In this document: one piece after another, positions 40,669 to 48,515 of the stretch | Position numbering within the stretch: the first letter of the stretch is position 1 | Layout: each line of letters begins with the position of its first letter | Assembly (NCBI RefSeq): GCF_003815915.1 | Contig: NZ_CP033929.1 | Coordinates: forward strand, 2,728,001-2,792,000 | DNA length: 64,000 nt | Direction of reading: 5' to 3' | DNA from: Chryseobacterium indoltheticum | GTDB taxonomy: Bacteria > Bacteroidota > Bacteroidia > Flavobacteriales > Weeksellaceae | The notes under the pieces: model-generated | Seen by the model: only the letters and a program-made list of their open reading frames with translations | Told to the model about the DNA's origin: nothing | Databases searched by the model: none | Translations under genes and position numbers: made by a program

Positions 40669-40894
40669 CAGATATTTCTAAGAAATTTTATTCAAAAATA
40701 CATAAAAACTATTTATTATAAGCTATTGCGGGGTAACCAGAGTAATTATTTAACATATCATTTATTTAAATTTTTGTATTTTTGTAGGGTAAAAATTTAT
40801 AAATCGTACCGAGATATATTTGCAATTATATATATATTTAACTATTTTCGAACAGCTTATTAAGAACAAATATAATCATTAATCCTAGAATAAA
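40669..40894. promoter_or_regulatory. Divergent promoter region of the regulator and the PRDGxHW genes
   Basis: Exact TAnnTTTG boxes occur on the plus strand at 40777-40784 (TATTTTTG) and 40815-40822 (TATATTTG), and on the minus strand at 40867-40874 (TATATTTG). The facing boxes overlap the region where the regulator could bind, with leaders of 70-190 bases. No clear palindrome was found for an AraC operator. Confidence 0.45.
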
Positions 40895-41218
40895 ATGAAA
40901 ACAAAATTTATTGTACTCAGCCTCATAGCAGTGGGAATCTCCACAATTAGTTGTAGGCAAGATGATGAAAACCCAGTAGAGGATACTTTTGAGTCATCTT
41001 TAAAACAAAATTCTAATGAAGAACTTCAAAAAAATAGTGGTGATTCTTTGGTAGTAGAAGGTCTGGAAACTGACCCTCCAAGAGACGGAACACATTGGAA
41101 AGTAGATGATGCCAATGAAACAAAAAAAATTGATTCTCTATCATTACTTTTTGAAGTTAATACAGATAATGGACCAAAAGATATTCCAAGAGATGGTACT
41201 CACTGGAAAGGAAAATAA
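40895..41218 (+). CDS. Small lipoprotein with two PRDGTHWK repeats
   Basis: 107 residues. Lipoprotein signal MKTKFIVLSLIAVGISTISC (Cys20), then an acidic, Asn/Gln-rich segment without fold. PPRDGTHWK at residues 61-69 and PRDGTHWK at 98-105 near the C-terminus are separated by a 28-residue linker. The repeats are the most conserved part shared with the next gene. This resembles precursor proteins from which short peptides could be released, but could equally be a binding module. It has its own terminator. Confidence 0.75.
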   Translation: MKTKFIVLSLIAVGISTISCRQDDENPVEDTFESSLKQNSNEELQKNSGDSLVVEGLETDPPRDGTHWKVDDANETKKIDSLSLLFEVNTDNGPKDIPRDGTHWKGK

Positions 41219-41237
41219 AACTAAAATTTTGATAATA

Positions 41238-41269
41238 AAAAAACCTGCTAATTATTCAGCAGGTTTTTT
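41238..41269 (+). terminator. Terminator after the first PRDGxHW gene
   Basis: Stem AAAAAACCTGCT (41238-41249) with AGCAGGTTTTTT (41258-41269). Confidence 0.85.
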
Positions 41270-41374
41270 GTATTTTAATTCTGGAAATTAAAATTATTTT
41301 GTCAAATCAATTCTATAGACATCTGTATATTATTATTTTTAGTATATTAGAAGTATTAAATTTTTAAAACCAAC

Positions 41375-41728
41375 ATGATGAAAAAAAAGATTATCTCAAT
41401 CAGTCTGATCGCAATTGCCCTTTGTAGTATTTCTTGTAGAGAAACTGAAGAAATGTTAATAGAAAATGAGCAACCACAAATAGCTTTAAAGCTACAAGAA
41501 AGTCAAGAACCATCTAAAACTGGAATTAATTCTACAGTTGTTGACTATAAACCAATAAAAATTAGTTTTTTAGGTGCTGATAATAAGGACTGTCCACCCC
41601 CACCACCACCACCCCCGCCCAATCCTAATACTCCTAGAGACGGCGCACATTGGTTGACTTCTGACACAGATAATTGCCCAGATCCTCCAAGAGACGGTAG
41701 TCATTGGAGAATGGGAGCAAGAAATTAA
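41375..41728 (+). CDS. Small lipoprotein with polyproline and two PRDGxHW repeats
   Basis: 117 residues (or 116 from the second Met). Signal ending SISC (Cys21), acidic spacer, then a nine-Pro run (74-82), PRDGAHW at 87-93 and PPRDGSHW at 104-111, closing RMGARN. The region after the Pro run carries three Cys (73, 101 and the lipid Cys 21). It is paralogous to the previous gene in signal peptide, architecture and motif, despite low identity elsewhere. The variable sixth residue (T, A, S) suggests that PRDG and HW are the functional core. Confidence 0.75.
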   Translation: MMKKKIISISLIAIALCSISCRETEEMLIENEQPQIALKLQESQEPSKTGINSTVVDYKPIKISFLGADNKDCPPPPPPPPPNPNTPRDGAHWLTSDTDNCPDPPRDGSHWRMGARN

Positions 41729-41733
41729 ACATA

Positions 41734-41766
41734 AAAAAACTTGTTGATAAATTCAACAAGTTTTTT
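41734..41766. terminator. Bidirectional terminator
   Basis: Stem AAAAAACTTGTTGA (41734-41747) with TCAACAAGTTTTTT (41753-41766), serving the second PRDGxHW gene and the convergent TPR gene. Confidence 0.85.
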
Positions 41767-41814
41767 TATGTAATGTGATCTAAAAAGTTGTGATTTTATA
41801 TAAATCTTTTAAGA

Positions 41815-42867
41815 TTACTTAGCTTTAGCCTGAAGCTCAGCTTCTTTAGCTTTCATTTCAGCAACTTTTGTCTGATTTTTCAACATTCCGTAAATGTCTT
41901 TTAAAACACCTACTGCATCGATGTTATTAGGACTTGCCTGATACCATTTCTCAGCGTGAGGTAAAGCTTTATTGAATCTCTCTTTTCTTGCCTCAATTAA
42001 TGTTGTCGCTTTATCCGGATCTGATTTTCTTATTGCATTGATTTCTTCAACCGCTTTAGAATCGTCACCAATAGTTGTATAAACTAAGTTTTGATAAGCG
42101 TTATCCTTTAATTTAGTATCAGTAGAAGCCAATTCAATTGCTTTGTTAAATGAAACAACAGCATCAGCCTCTGTAGCGGGAGTTTTTGATTGCAAAACTC
42201 CTAAGTTATACCAATTTGTAGCATCATTAGGATTCTTAGCTAACTGCTCCTTAAGATTTGACATGAATTGATCTGTCTTACCTGTTGCGTATAAAGCTGA
42301 ACCATGATACTCTTTTAATTTAGCATTATTAGGATATTTAGCTAAACCTTTTTCGATTAATGCCAAAGCTTCGTCATTTTTCTTTGCATTTAAAAGCAAT
42401 GTTGACAAAGTTTCATATAAATCTGGCTCTACACTTTTAGTTTGCTCGGTTTTAAAATCAGAGTAATCTTTTGATGAGCTTTTCTTCAACAAATCCCATG
42501 TAGCTTTATCATAAGCAGATACCTGCCCTGTTTTATTTTCTTTTGCCGTATAGGTTGTCTGAACTCCCGTATACCCAGAATTGATTAAATCAGTATAAAT
42601 TTTAATCGATTCATCCAAGTTATTTGCCAATGCATAACTTAAACCAGCATAATACTTATATGTTTTATCTTCTTGACCGTTTGCTTTAAGCAAATCATAA
42701 AGTTCTATGAACTTGGGTCCTGCAACCGTATAATTTTTTGCATTATACGCATCCATCGCTGCTTTATTAGTAGCCTGAACCTGAGCATTTACATCTTTTT
42801 TCTCTTCTTTCTGCCCAAAAGCAAAAACAGAAGAAACGATTGCTATACCTAAAATTAGCTTTTTCAT
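41815..42867 (-). CDS. Exported TPR-repeat protein
   Basis: 350 residues with a signal peptide (MKKLILGIAIVSSVFAFGQ) and tetratricopeptide repeats through most of the chain (NYTVAGPKFIELYDLLKANG, NDEALALIEKGLAKYPNNAKLKEYHGSALYATGK, DATNWYNLGVLQSKTPATEADAVVSFNKAIEL). The C-terminal part, AEKWYQASPNNIDAVGVLKDIYG, is a further repeat. It would be a periplasmic scaffold; partner unknown. It follows gyrA by 24 bases and is probably co-transcribed with it. Confidence 0.85.
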   Translation of the reverse strand: MKKLILGIAIVSSVFAFGQKEEKKDVNAQVQATNKAAMDAYNAKNYTVAGPKFIELYDLLKANGQEDKTYKYYAGLSYALANNLDESIKIYTDLINSGYTGVQTTYTAKENKTGQVSAYDKATWDLLKKSSSKDYSDFKTEQTKSVEPDLYETLSTLLLNAKKNDEALALIEKGLAKYPNNAKLKEYHGSALYATGKTDQFMSNLKEQLAKNPNDATNWYNLGVLQSKTPATEADAVVSFNKAIELASTDTKLKDNAYQNLVYTTIGDDSKAVEEINAIRKSDPDKATTLIEARKERFNKALPHAEKWYQASPNNIDAVGVLKDIYGMLKNQTKVAEMKAKEAELQAKAK

Positions 42868-42891
42868 AAATAAGAATTTTATTATTTTTTA

Positions 42892-45483
42892 TTATTCTTC
42901 AGAATCTGAATTTTCAGTTTCATCAACCGGATTTTCATTTTCTACATTATTTTCTGTTTGTGTGGAAGTGTCTTCTTCAGTTGGAATATTTTCCACAGAC
43001 TCTTCTCCTTCAATTATATCCTCTTCCACATCTTTATCCATTGCAACTTTTGCGATCGCTGCAATCTCATCATTCTTTTTAAGATTGATCATTCTTACCC
43101 CTTGAGTATTTCTACCCATCACACGCATTTCATCCATATTCATTCTGATAGCAACACCAGATTTATTGATAATCATCAACCCATCTTCGTCTGTAACATT
43201 TTGAATAGCAATAAGATTACCTGTTTTTTCAGTAATATTTAATGTAATAACACCTTTTCCGCCTCTGTTGGTAATTCTGTAATCTTCAACCGCTGTTCTC
43301 TTACCATATCCTTTTTCAGATACGACAAGAACTGTATCATTTTCCAGATCGTTCACAACAATCATACCAATAACCTCATCATTCTCCTCCATCGTAATAC
43401 CACGAACACCGATAGATCCTCTACCCACTTCTCTTACTTTTTCTTCAGGGAAACGAATACATTTACCATTTTTAGTAGCGATCATGATCTGAGATTCACC
43501 GTTAGTAAGATAAGCACTTAGCAATTGATCGTTTTCTCTGATCTCAATAGCGTTGATACCATTTACCCTAGGTCTTGAGTAAGCTTCTAGAGATGTTTTC
43601 TTAATCGTACCGTTTTTAGTAATCATCACCACACTCATTTGGTTGATGTAATCTACATCTTTCAAATCATTGGTTCTGATATATGCTTTAATCTTATCAT
43701 CCGGCTCGATGTTGATTAAGTTTTGTACTGCTCTTCCTTTTGCCGTTTTAGAACCTTCAGGAATTTCAAATACTCTTAACCAATAACATTTCCCTTTTTC
43801 TGTAAAGAACAACATATATTGGTGATTGGTTGCAGAAACGATATACTCCAAGAAATCTGAATCTCTCGTTGTTGCCGCTTTATTACCAACACCACCTCTA
43901 CTTTGAATTTTGTATTCTGAAAGCAATGTTCTCTTCACATATCCTGCGTGAGAAATGGTAAGAACAACCGCTTCGTTCGGGATAATATCTTCGATAGACA
44001 TCTCACCTCCTGAATAATCGATTTCTGTTCTTCTTTCGTCGCCGTATTTTTCCTTTATTTCAATTAATTCATCCTTAATAATTTGGAATCTTCTTGGTTC
44101 ATTAGCCAAAATATCTTCTAAATTATTAATCTCTTTCATAATAGCATCGTACTCATCGCGGATCTTATCAAGCTCCATTCCTGTAAGACGAGCCAAACGA
44201 AGATCAAGAATTGCCTGAGCCTGAATTTCTGATAATTCAAATGCCTCAATCAAACCTTCTTTAGCACCTTGCGGATTGGCACTGTGACGAATAATTGCAA
44301 TCGCTCTGTCTAAAGAATCCTGAGAACCGATCACCTTCATGAAACCTTCAAGAATGTGGGCTCTTTCTTTAGCTTTTCTAAGCTCGTACTCTGTTCTTCT
44401 TACAATCACCACATGTCTGTGCTCAACAAAATGGTGAATAATGTCTTTTAAATTCAACTGCTCTGGTCTTCCGTGTACTAAAGCGATGTTGTTTACACTG
44501 AAAGACGTTTGTAGTGAAGTATATTTATATAATAAATTCAGAACAACATTAGGAATTGCGTCATTTTTTAATTCATAAACGATACGCATCCCGTTTCTGT
44601 CTGATTCATCTCTGATCTCATAGATACCCGGAATTTTTTCATCTTTTACCAACTCAGCAGTTCTGGCAATCATTTCAGCTTTGTTTACCTGATAAGGTAT
44701 CTCTGTTACGATGATTGCATTTCTGTTGTGTACTTCCTCGAAGCTTACTTTTGCTCTAAGAACCACTCTTCCTCTTCCTGTATGGAAAGCATCTCTTACC
44801 CCGTCGTATCCATAGATGATTCCACCCGTAGGAAAATCCGGAGCAACAATATGCTGCATCAACTCGTCGATCGTAATTTCTCTGTTATCAATATATGCAC
44901 TGATTGCATCTACAGCTTCAGAAAGATTGTGAGGCGCCATATTCGTCGCCATACCTACCGCAATACCAGAAGTACCGTTTACCAAAAGATTTGGGATTTT
45001 TGTAGGCATTACGCTCGGTTCAGTTAAGCTGTCATCAAAGTTATTTTGAAAGTCAACCGTTTCTTTATCAAGATCTGATAAAATTTCGTCTGAAACTTTT
45101 TTAAGCCTTGCTTCGGTATAACGCATTGCTGCAGGCGGATCACCATCCATCGAACCGAAGTTACCCTGACCGTCAACCTGTGGATAACGTAAACTCCAGG
45201 GCTGAGCCATTCTTACCATTGCGTCATAAACTGAAGAATCTCCATGTGGGTGATATTTACCTAAAACATCCCCAACAATTCTTGCTGACTTCAAATATTT
45301 TCTGTTTGAGAAGACCCCCAAACCATACATACCATAAAGCACTCTTCGGTGTACTGGCTTAAGACCATCTCTTACGTCCGGTAATGCTCTCGAAACAATA
45401 ACCGACATCGAATAATCAATGTAAGATGATTTCATTTCATCAACAATGTTGATAGGAATTAATCTCTCTCCTTCTTTTTGCAT
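42892..45483 (-). CDS. gyrA: DNA gyrase subunit A
   Basis: 863 residues. Introduces negative supercoils with GyrB. The catalytic Tyr is residue 122 ([10 protein letters not shown]), same number as in E. coli. The quinolone-determining segment reads [10 protein letters not shown] (78-87), so positions 83 and 87 are Ser and Asp, the sensitive type. Six C-terminal beta-pinwheel blades include a GyrA box QSRGGVGN. The last 45 residues form an acidic tail rich in E, D, N and T ([14 protein letters not shown]...), usual for flavobacterial GyrA. Confidence 0.96.
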   Translation of the reverse strand: MQKEGERLIPINIVDEMKSSYIDYSMSVIVSRALPDVRDGLKPVHRRVLYGMYGLGVFSNRKYLKSARIVGDVLGKYHPHGDSSVYDAMVRMAQPWSLRYPQVDGQGNFGSMDGDPPAAMRYTEARLKKVSDEILSDLDKETVDFQNNFDDSLTEPSVMPTKIPNLLVNGTSGIAVGMATNMAPHNLSEAVDAISAYIDNREITIDELMQHIVAPDFPTGGIIYGYDGVRDAFHTGRGRVVLRAKVSFEEVHNRNAIIVTEIPYQVNKAEMIARTAELVKDEKIPGIYEIRDESDRNGMRIVYELKNDAIPNVVLNLLYKYTSLQTSFSVNNIALVHGRPEQLNLKDIIHHFVEHRHVVIVRRTEYELRKAKERAHILEGFMKVIGSQDSLDRAIAIIRHSANPQGAKEGLIEAFELSEIQAQAILDLRLARLTGMELDKIRDEYDAIMKEINNLEDILANEPRRFQIIKDELIEIKEKYGDERRTEIDYSGGEMSIEDIIPNEAVVLTISHAGYVKRTLLSEYKIQSRGGVGNKAATTRDSDFLEYIVSATNHQYMLFFTEKGKCYWLRVFEIPEGSKTAKGRAVQNLINIEPDDKIKAYIRTNDLKDVDYINQMSVVMITKNGTIKKTSLEAYSRPRVNGINAIEIRENDQLLSAYLTNGESQIMIATKNGKCIRFPEEKVREVGRGSIGVRGITMEENDEVIGMIVVNDLENDTVLVVSEKGYGKRTAVEDYRITNRGGKGVITLNITEKTGNLIAIQNVTDEDGLMIINKSGVAIRMNMDEMRVMGRNTQGVRMINLKKNDEIAAIAKVAMDKDVEEDIIEGEESVENIPTEEDTSTQTENNVENENPVDETENSDSEE

Positions 45484-45605
45484 ATATAAGTTTTATTGTA
45501 ATGATAATCAGACTTTTAAAAATTGGTCTGAAAACTATTTATTTTGAATAATTAATAACGTGCTAAGTTACAAAATTTTTACCGATTTTTGCCTGAGAAA
45601 TCAAG

Positions 45606-45613
45606 CAAAATTA
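45606..45613 (-). promoter_or_regulatory. Possible -7 promoter element of gyrA
   Basis: Reads TAATTTTG on the minus strand (exact TAnnTTTG), giving a leader of about 118 bases. The leader can form a small hairpin (CAGAC...GTCTG near 45510-45531). Confidence 0.4.
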
Positions 45614-45632
45614 TCTTAAAAAATATTAAAAT

Positions 45633-45947
45633 ATGAGTGTATTAAGTATAACTTTTCACTGCGTAAAAACCAGCCTGGACGAGTGGGAAAACTATGTGGA
45701 TGAAACTTTAGTTTTAATGACAGAAAACCTGATGGATGTTGATAAGTATATCTTATCTGAAGTGCACAGTGATTTTATAGACGAAGGTAAAAATTACAAT
45801 CTTCTTTTGATTTTTGATGATGAAGAAAAAAGAACAGAATTTATGGAAAGTGAATTATTAAACATCACTGAAAGAATTGAAACAAAGTTCGGACAAGACG
45901 TGATGATTTTTAACACCTCATTGAATCCTAAGAAGAAGAAATTTTAA
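45633..45947 (+). CDS. DUF4286 protein
   Basis: 104 residues, soluble, no signal. It matches the small alpha/beta ferredoxin-like DUF4286 family (MSVLSITFHCVKTSLDEWENYVDETL at the start; DKYILSEVHSDFIDEGKNYNLLLIFDDEEKR). Function not established. Divergent from gyrA and ends in a hairpin shared with the convergent lipoprotein gene. Confidence 0.8.
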   Translation: MSVLSITFHCVKTSLDEWENYVDETLVLMTENLMDVDKYILSEVHSDFIDEGKNYNLLLIFDDEEKRTEFMESELLNITERIETKFGQDVMIFNTSLNPKKKKF

Positions 45948-45960
45948 GTATAAATCATAA

Positions 45961-45984
45961 AAAAGCCCTGAAATCAGGGCTTTT
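45961..45984. terminator. Bidirectional terminator
   Basis: Stem AAAAGCCCTG (45961-45970) with CAGGGCTTTT (45975-45984), T-rich on both outer sides. Confidence 0.85.
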
Positions 45985-45987
45985 ATT

Positions 45988-46218
45988 TTAGTGTCTACCG
46001 TGGTGACCTTTATGTTTTCTTCGTCCGTTATCATGCTTATCATAATAATAAACTCTCTTTTTAGCATGTCCCGGAGCGTAATACCTTGCACTTCCGCCAT
46101 AAACTTTCTTGGCCTGACCAGGGGGAAGTCTTCTGCCGTGATGTTCGTGAACGACACAAGAAACAAGCATAGTACCGATTACCATCACTGCTCCAACTAT
46201 CTTTAATAACCCTTTCAT
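45988..46218 (-). CDS. Tiny lipoprotein with PPGxxKK motifs, copy 1
   Basis: 76 residues. Lipoprotein signal MKGLLKIVGAVMVIGTMLVSC (Cys21), then HEHHGRRLPPGQAKKVYGGSARYYAPGHAKKRVYYYD and a basic His-rich tail. PPGQAKK and APGHAKK are two copies of the motif common to three short lipoproteins in this 2.5-kb stretch. The family is carried in databases, as I recall, under odd names such as quinol oxidase subunit 4, which the sequence does not support. Role unknown. It has a sigma-54-like element upstream. Confidence 0.75.
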   Translation of the reverse strand: MKGLLKIVGAVMVIGTMLVSCVVHEHHGRRLPPGQAKKVYGGSARYYAPGHAKKRVYYYDKHDNGRRKHKGHHGRH

Positions 46219-46252
46219 AAATCTTACTTTTTATTTTTCTGAGATTTATGAC

Positions 46253-46269
46253 TACAATCATAATGCCAA
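46253..46269 (-). promoter_or_regulatory. Sigma-54-like promoter of PPGxxKK copy 1
   Basis: On the minus strand TTTGGCAT-TATGA-TTGTAG: GG at 46267-46266 and GT at 46255-46254, 12 bases apart, with TTG at the -12 side. The doublet is GT instead of GC. TSS near 46243, leader of about 25 bases. Confidence 0.45.
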
Positions 46270-46306
46270 AAAAGTATTAGCTCAATAATATCAAATAATC
46301 AGACTA

Positions 46307-46459
46307 TTATTTATTTCGATTGCTCGGATGATGTTCTTTTAATTTTTCAACTTTTTTATCGTGCCCGGGAGGCATCGGTCTTCTGCCTGGATGTGGAATA
46401 CAGGAAGAAATAAATCCTGCTGTAATGATGATAGCGATTGTATTTTTCAGAAGTTTCAT
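46307..46459 (-). CDS. Tiny lipoprotein with PPGxxKK motif, copy 2
   Basis: 50 residues. Signal MKLLKNTIAIIITAGFISSC (Cys20), then IPHPGRRPMPPGHDKKVEKLKEHHPSNRNK. It shares the SC lipobox, GRRPMPPG and KK with copies 1 and 3 but is the shortest and has only one motif. It has its own matching promoter-like sequence at the same distance. It starts 21 bases after that element's predicted TSS. Confidence 0.7.
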   Translation of the reverse strand: MKLLKNTIAIIITAGFISSCIPHPGRRPMPPGHDKKVEKLKEHHPSNRNK

Positions 46460-46489
46460 ACACTTTGATTTATAATTATGCTGTAATCA

Positions 46490-46506
46490 TACAATCAAAA
46501 TGCCAA
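46490..46506 (-). promoter_or_regulatory. Sigma-54-like promoter of PPGxxKK copy 2
   Basis: On the minus strand TTTGGCAT-TTTGA-TTGTATG: GG at 46504-46503 and GT at 46492-46491, 12 bases apart. Nearly identical to the element of copy 1 in both sequence and distance to the ATG. Confidence 0.45.
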
Positions 46507-46528
46507 AGGAGTTCTGTAATTTTAATGT

Positions 46529-47023
46529 TTAAAATACATTCGGACTTCTTCTTTCCAACATAACAAGATCTTTCCATTCACCGTGAAGCTGACCGACTTT
46601 TTCTCTTTTACCTACCATTCTGAATCCGTTTTTCTGATGAAATTTTATGGATGCTTCATTTTCAGGAAAAATATTTGACTGTAAAGTCCAGAATCCGTGG
46701 TTTTCACTATCGAGAATCAGTTTTTTCAAAAGAACCGAACCCAAACCTTTCCCAACATACTTATTATCAAAATAAATACTTACTTCGGCAACACCTCTAA
46801 AGCAATCTCTTTTACTTACAGGTTTTAAAGCACACCATCCAATCACTTCACTGTTGTCATCTTCCAAAACCCATCGGCAGTCATTTAGAAAACTTGTATT
46901 CCAGGATTCTACGCTTGGCAGCTCAGTGTCGAAAGTGGCAATTCCGCTATCAATTCCCTGTTGAAAGATTTCTAAAACTCTGGTATCGTCATGCGGAAGC
47001 ATTTCTCTTATCTCGTAATTCAT
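46529..47023 (-). CDS. GNAT acetyltransferase, phosphinothricin acetyltransferase-like
   Basis: 164 residues, single GNAT domain. Acetyl-CoA binding loop DNKYVGKGLGSVLLKKLI, then LQSNIFPENEASIKFHQKNGFRMVGKREKVGQLHGEWKDLVMLERR, the pattern of PAT/MnaT-type N-acetyltransferases that act on phosphinothricin, methionine sulfone or sulfoximine. In wild bacteria these usually detoxify amino-acid analogues. The start is three bases after the YetF-like stop, so they are co-transcribed. Confidence 0.85.
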   Translation of the reverse strand: MNYEIREMLPHDDTRVLEIFQQGIDSGIATFDTELPSVESWNTSFLNDCRWVLEDDNSEVIGWCALKPVSKRDCFRGVAEVSIYFDNKYVGKGLGSVLLKKLILDSENHGFWTLQSNIFPENEASIKFHQKNGFRMVGKREKVGQLHGEWKDLVMLERRSPNVF

Positions 47024-47026
47024 TTT

Positions 47027-47539
47027 TTAATGATATTTTCTTTTATTTTTTCTTTTAATTCTGGAATAATGAGTCTGTTGATCATCTTTATCTTCAGAAA
47101 TCACACTGATATTTCCGTCTACTTCCAAAATAGCAAGCTTTACATTTTCCAGCGTTTCTACTCCATGCTCCCTGATTGCTTCATTCAGTTCATCAAAAGT
47201 AATTTTCACTTTTCTCAAAGCAACCTGATCCACGTTCCCATCTTTCACCAAAATTACAGGATCTGCTTCCATAAAACTTGCAAAACCACGATTGGCAAAC
47301 ATTAATCTTTTTAATGTAAAATTAGCAGCAAATAAAACAAGCGCCGCTACAATTCCACCTTCTAAGGACGTATTTTCACCAACCATTGCATTCTGTACGG
47401 CGTTTGAAATCAACAAAAGCAAAACTACATCTCCTGCGTTGAGTTGTGAAAGCTGATTTTTCCCAAACAAACGGATTGCGATTACCATAAAAAGGTAAAC
47501 GCAGAGCGAACGGACAACGACATCAAGAATAGGATTCAA
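47027..47539 (-). CDS. DUF421/YetF-like membrane protein, short form
   Basis: 170 residues. Three transmembrane helices (about 5-25, 37-55, 60-80) and the cytoplasmic YetF domain (MEADPVILVKDGNVDQVALRKVKITFDELNEAIREHGVETLENVKLAILEVDGNISVI). It lacks the zinc ribbon of the homologue at 28018. It forms a two-gene unit with the GNAT gene. Confidence 0.85.
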   Translation of the reverse strand: MNPILDVVVRSLCVYLFMVIAIRLFGKNQLSQLNAGDVVLLLLISNAVQNAMVGENTSLEGGIVAALVLFAANFTLKRLMFANRGFASFMEADPVILVKDGNVDQVALRKVKITFDELNEAIREHGVETLENVKLAILEVDGNISVISEDKDDQQTHYSRIKRKNKRKYH

Positions 47540-47581
47540 AGTATAGAAAATTTAGATCAAATGTATACAATTAGCGGAAAT

Positions 47582-47607
47582 AAAAAAACTGCTTTTTCAA
47601 GCAGTTT
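47582..47607 (-). terminator. Terminator of the 47638 gene
   Basis: Stem AAACTGCTT (47586-47594) with AAGCAGTTT (47599-47607); the minus strand continues with T's. Confidence 0.8.
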
Positions 47608-47637
47608 AAAGAAAATCATATCGTTTGTTTATTTTAA

Positions 47638-48042
47638 TTATCTATTGTTGATGTCTACTCTTACAGGCATTACAAAAGATGAAGCCAGCATATTTTCATT
47701 CAGCTTGTTGGCATCCACTTTATACTGAAGATGAGAAAGCACATTTTCTATTTCCTTACTTACATTTTTGCAGTCACCTTTTGAACGAACATTTACAATT
47801 TTACCGTTTTCTGCAATATCAAACTTCACTTCCGAGTTTACAATTCCTTGCTTGTAATCTGAGCTGGTAAAATCAAAATTATCCATCAAAAGACTTCTGA
47901 TTTCGTTGAATGCATCATTTTTATTTAACTGCACTTCCTGAATCGTATTGTTTGATGTTGTCTGAGCTTTTACGTTACCTGCGATTGCTGTTAATCCTAA
48001 TGCGAAAAGAGAAGAAACAAATATTTGAATTTTATTTTTCAT
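47638..48042 (-). CDS. Exported protein with a TonB C-terminal-like domain
   Basis: 134 residues from Met at 48042 (MKNKIQIFVSSLFALGLTAIAGNVKAQ), a clean signal peptide. The mature part resembles the TonB-C fold (VNSEVKFDIAENGKIVNVRSKGDCKNVSKEIENVLSHLQY), which in Bacteroidota often appears as small periplasmic proteins without a TonB membrane anchor. It has a promoter preceded by two 11-base direct repeats that could bind a PhoB/OmpR-type regulator. Confidence 0.72.
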   Translation of the reverse strand: MKNKIQIFVSSLFALGLTAIAGNVKAQTTSNNTIQEVQLNKNDAFNEIRSLLMDNFDFTSSDYKQGIVNSEVKFDIAENGKIVNVRSKGDCKNVSKEIENVLSHLQYKVDANKLNENMLASSFVMPVRVDINNR

Positions 48043-48090
48043 AACCATTTGATTTTAAATTATATATTAAACTTGTTTTGAATTCTAAAT

Positions 48091-48118
48091 CAAAGATATA
48101 AAAAATTATTCATACAAA
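48091..48118 (-). promoter_or_regulatory. Promoter of the 47638 gene
   Basis: On the minus strand TTTG (48118-48115) and TATCTTTG (48098-48091, exact TAnnTTTG), separated by 16 bases. TSS near 48086, leader of about 45 bases. Confidence 0.65.
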
Positions 48119-48124
48119 TTTCAC

Positions 48125-48151
48125 ATTGAGTTAACATTGAGTTAACATTGA
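48125..48151 (-). promoter_or_regulatory. 11-base direct repeats abutting the promoter
   Basis: ATTGAGTTAAC occurs twice head to tail (48125-48135, 48136-48146) with a third partial copy (ATTGA). An 11-base period is typical for PhoB/OmpR-type response regulators. The repeats end six bases upstream of the -33 TTTG. They could also be a simple duplication. Confidence 0.5.
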
Positions 48152-48253
48152 AATATAAAATATTGATATTCAATTAATTATACTTTAAAAATAATTGAAT
48201 TATTAACATTGGAAATTAAATTAGCTTTAAATTAAAATCACTTTTAAACAGAA

Positions 48254-48280
48254 AAAGCTACAAACATCAGTTGTAGCTTT
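48254..48280 (-). terminator. Terminator of PPGxxKK copy 3
   Basis: Stem AAAGCTACAA (48254-48263) with TTGTAGCTTT (48271-48280), followed by T's on the minus strand. Confidence 0.8.
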
Positions 48281-48298
48281 ATATAATTCTGTAATTAC

Positions 48299-48478
48299 TT
48301 ACTTATTTTGTCCCGGAGCAAATGGTTTTGCAGATTTTGTCCCAAAAACCTTTTTAGCTTGCCCAGGAGGCATAGGTTTTGATTTTGAAGCTTTAACATG
48401 CGTTGATGACCTTACTTCACAAGACACAATGGTCAACGAAAAAGCCATTAGAGCTAAATAAATTTTAATTGATTTCAT
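48299..48478 (-). CDS. Tiny lipoprotein with PPGxxKK motif, copy 3
   Basis: 59 residues from Met at 48478 (MKSIKIYLALMAFSLTIVSC, Cys20); the longer frame to 48514 lacks a signal start. Then SKPMPPGQAKKVFGTKSAKPFAPGQNK with two motifs, PMPPGQAKK and FAPGQNK. It is the member most like the usual family. Its start is 10 bases past the predicted TSS of a sigma-54-like site that lies inside the end of uvrA. Confidence 0.75.
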   Translation of the reverse strand: MKSIKIYLALMAFSLTIVSCEVRSSTHVKASKSKPMPPGQAKKVFGTKSAKPFAPGQNK

Positions 48479-48498
48479 AAGATTTTTTTTTAGATAAG

Positions 48499-48514
48499 GC
48501 AAGTATGAGACCAA
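48499..48514 (-). promoter_or_regulatory. Sigma-54-like promoter of PPGxxKK copy 3
   Basis: On the minus strand TTGGTC-TCATAC-TTGCC: GG at 48512-48511 and GC at 48500-48499, 12 bases apart, with TTGC intact. It overlaps the last codon region of uvrA (stop at 48516), so copy 3 can be transcribed apart from uvrA. Confidence 0.5.
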
Positions 48515-48515
48515 G

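Noticed and set aside
41618..41632. Polyproline run as an antifreeze- or collagen-like domain
   Set aside because: Only nine Pro, a linker before the PRDGxHW repeats.
42958..45362. Open frames antisense to gyrA, and similar frames antisense to uvrA and tssF
   Set aside because: They have no family resemblance, unnatural residue composition (His/Cys/Ser-rich) and lie fully inside conserved genes.
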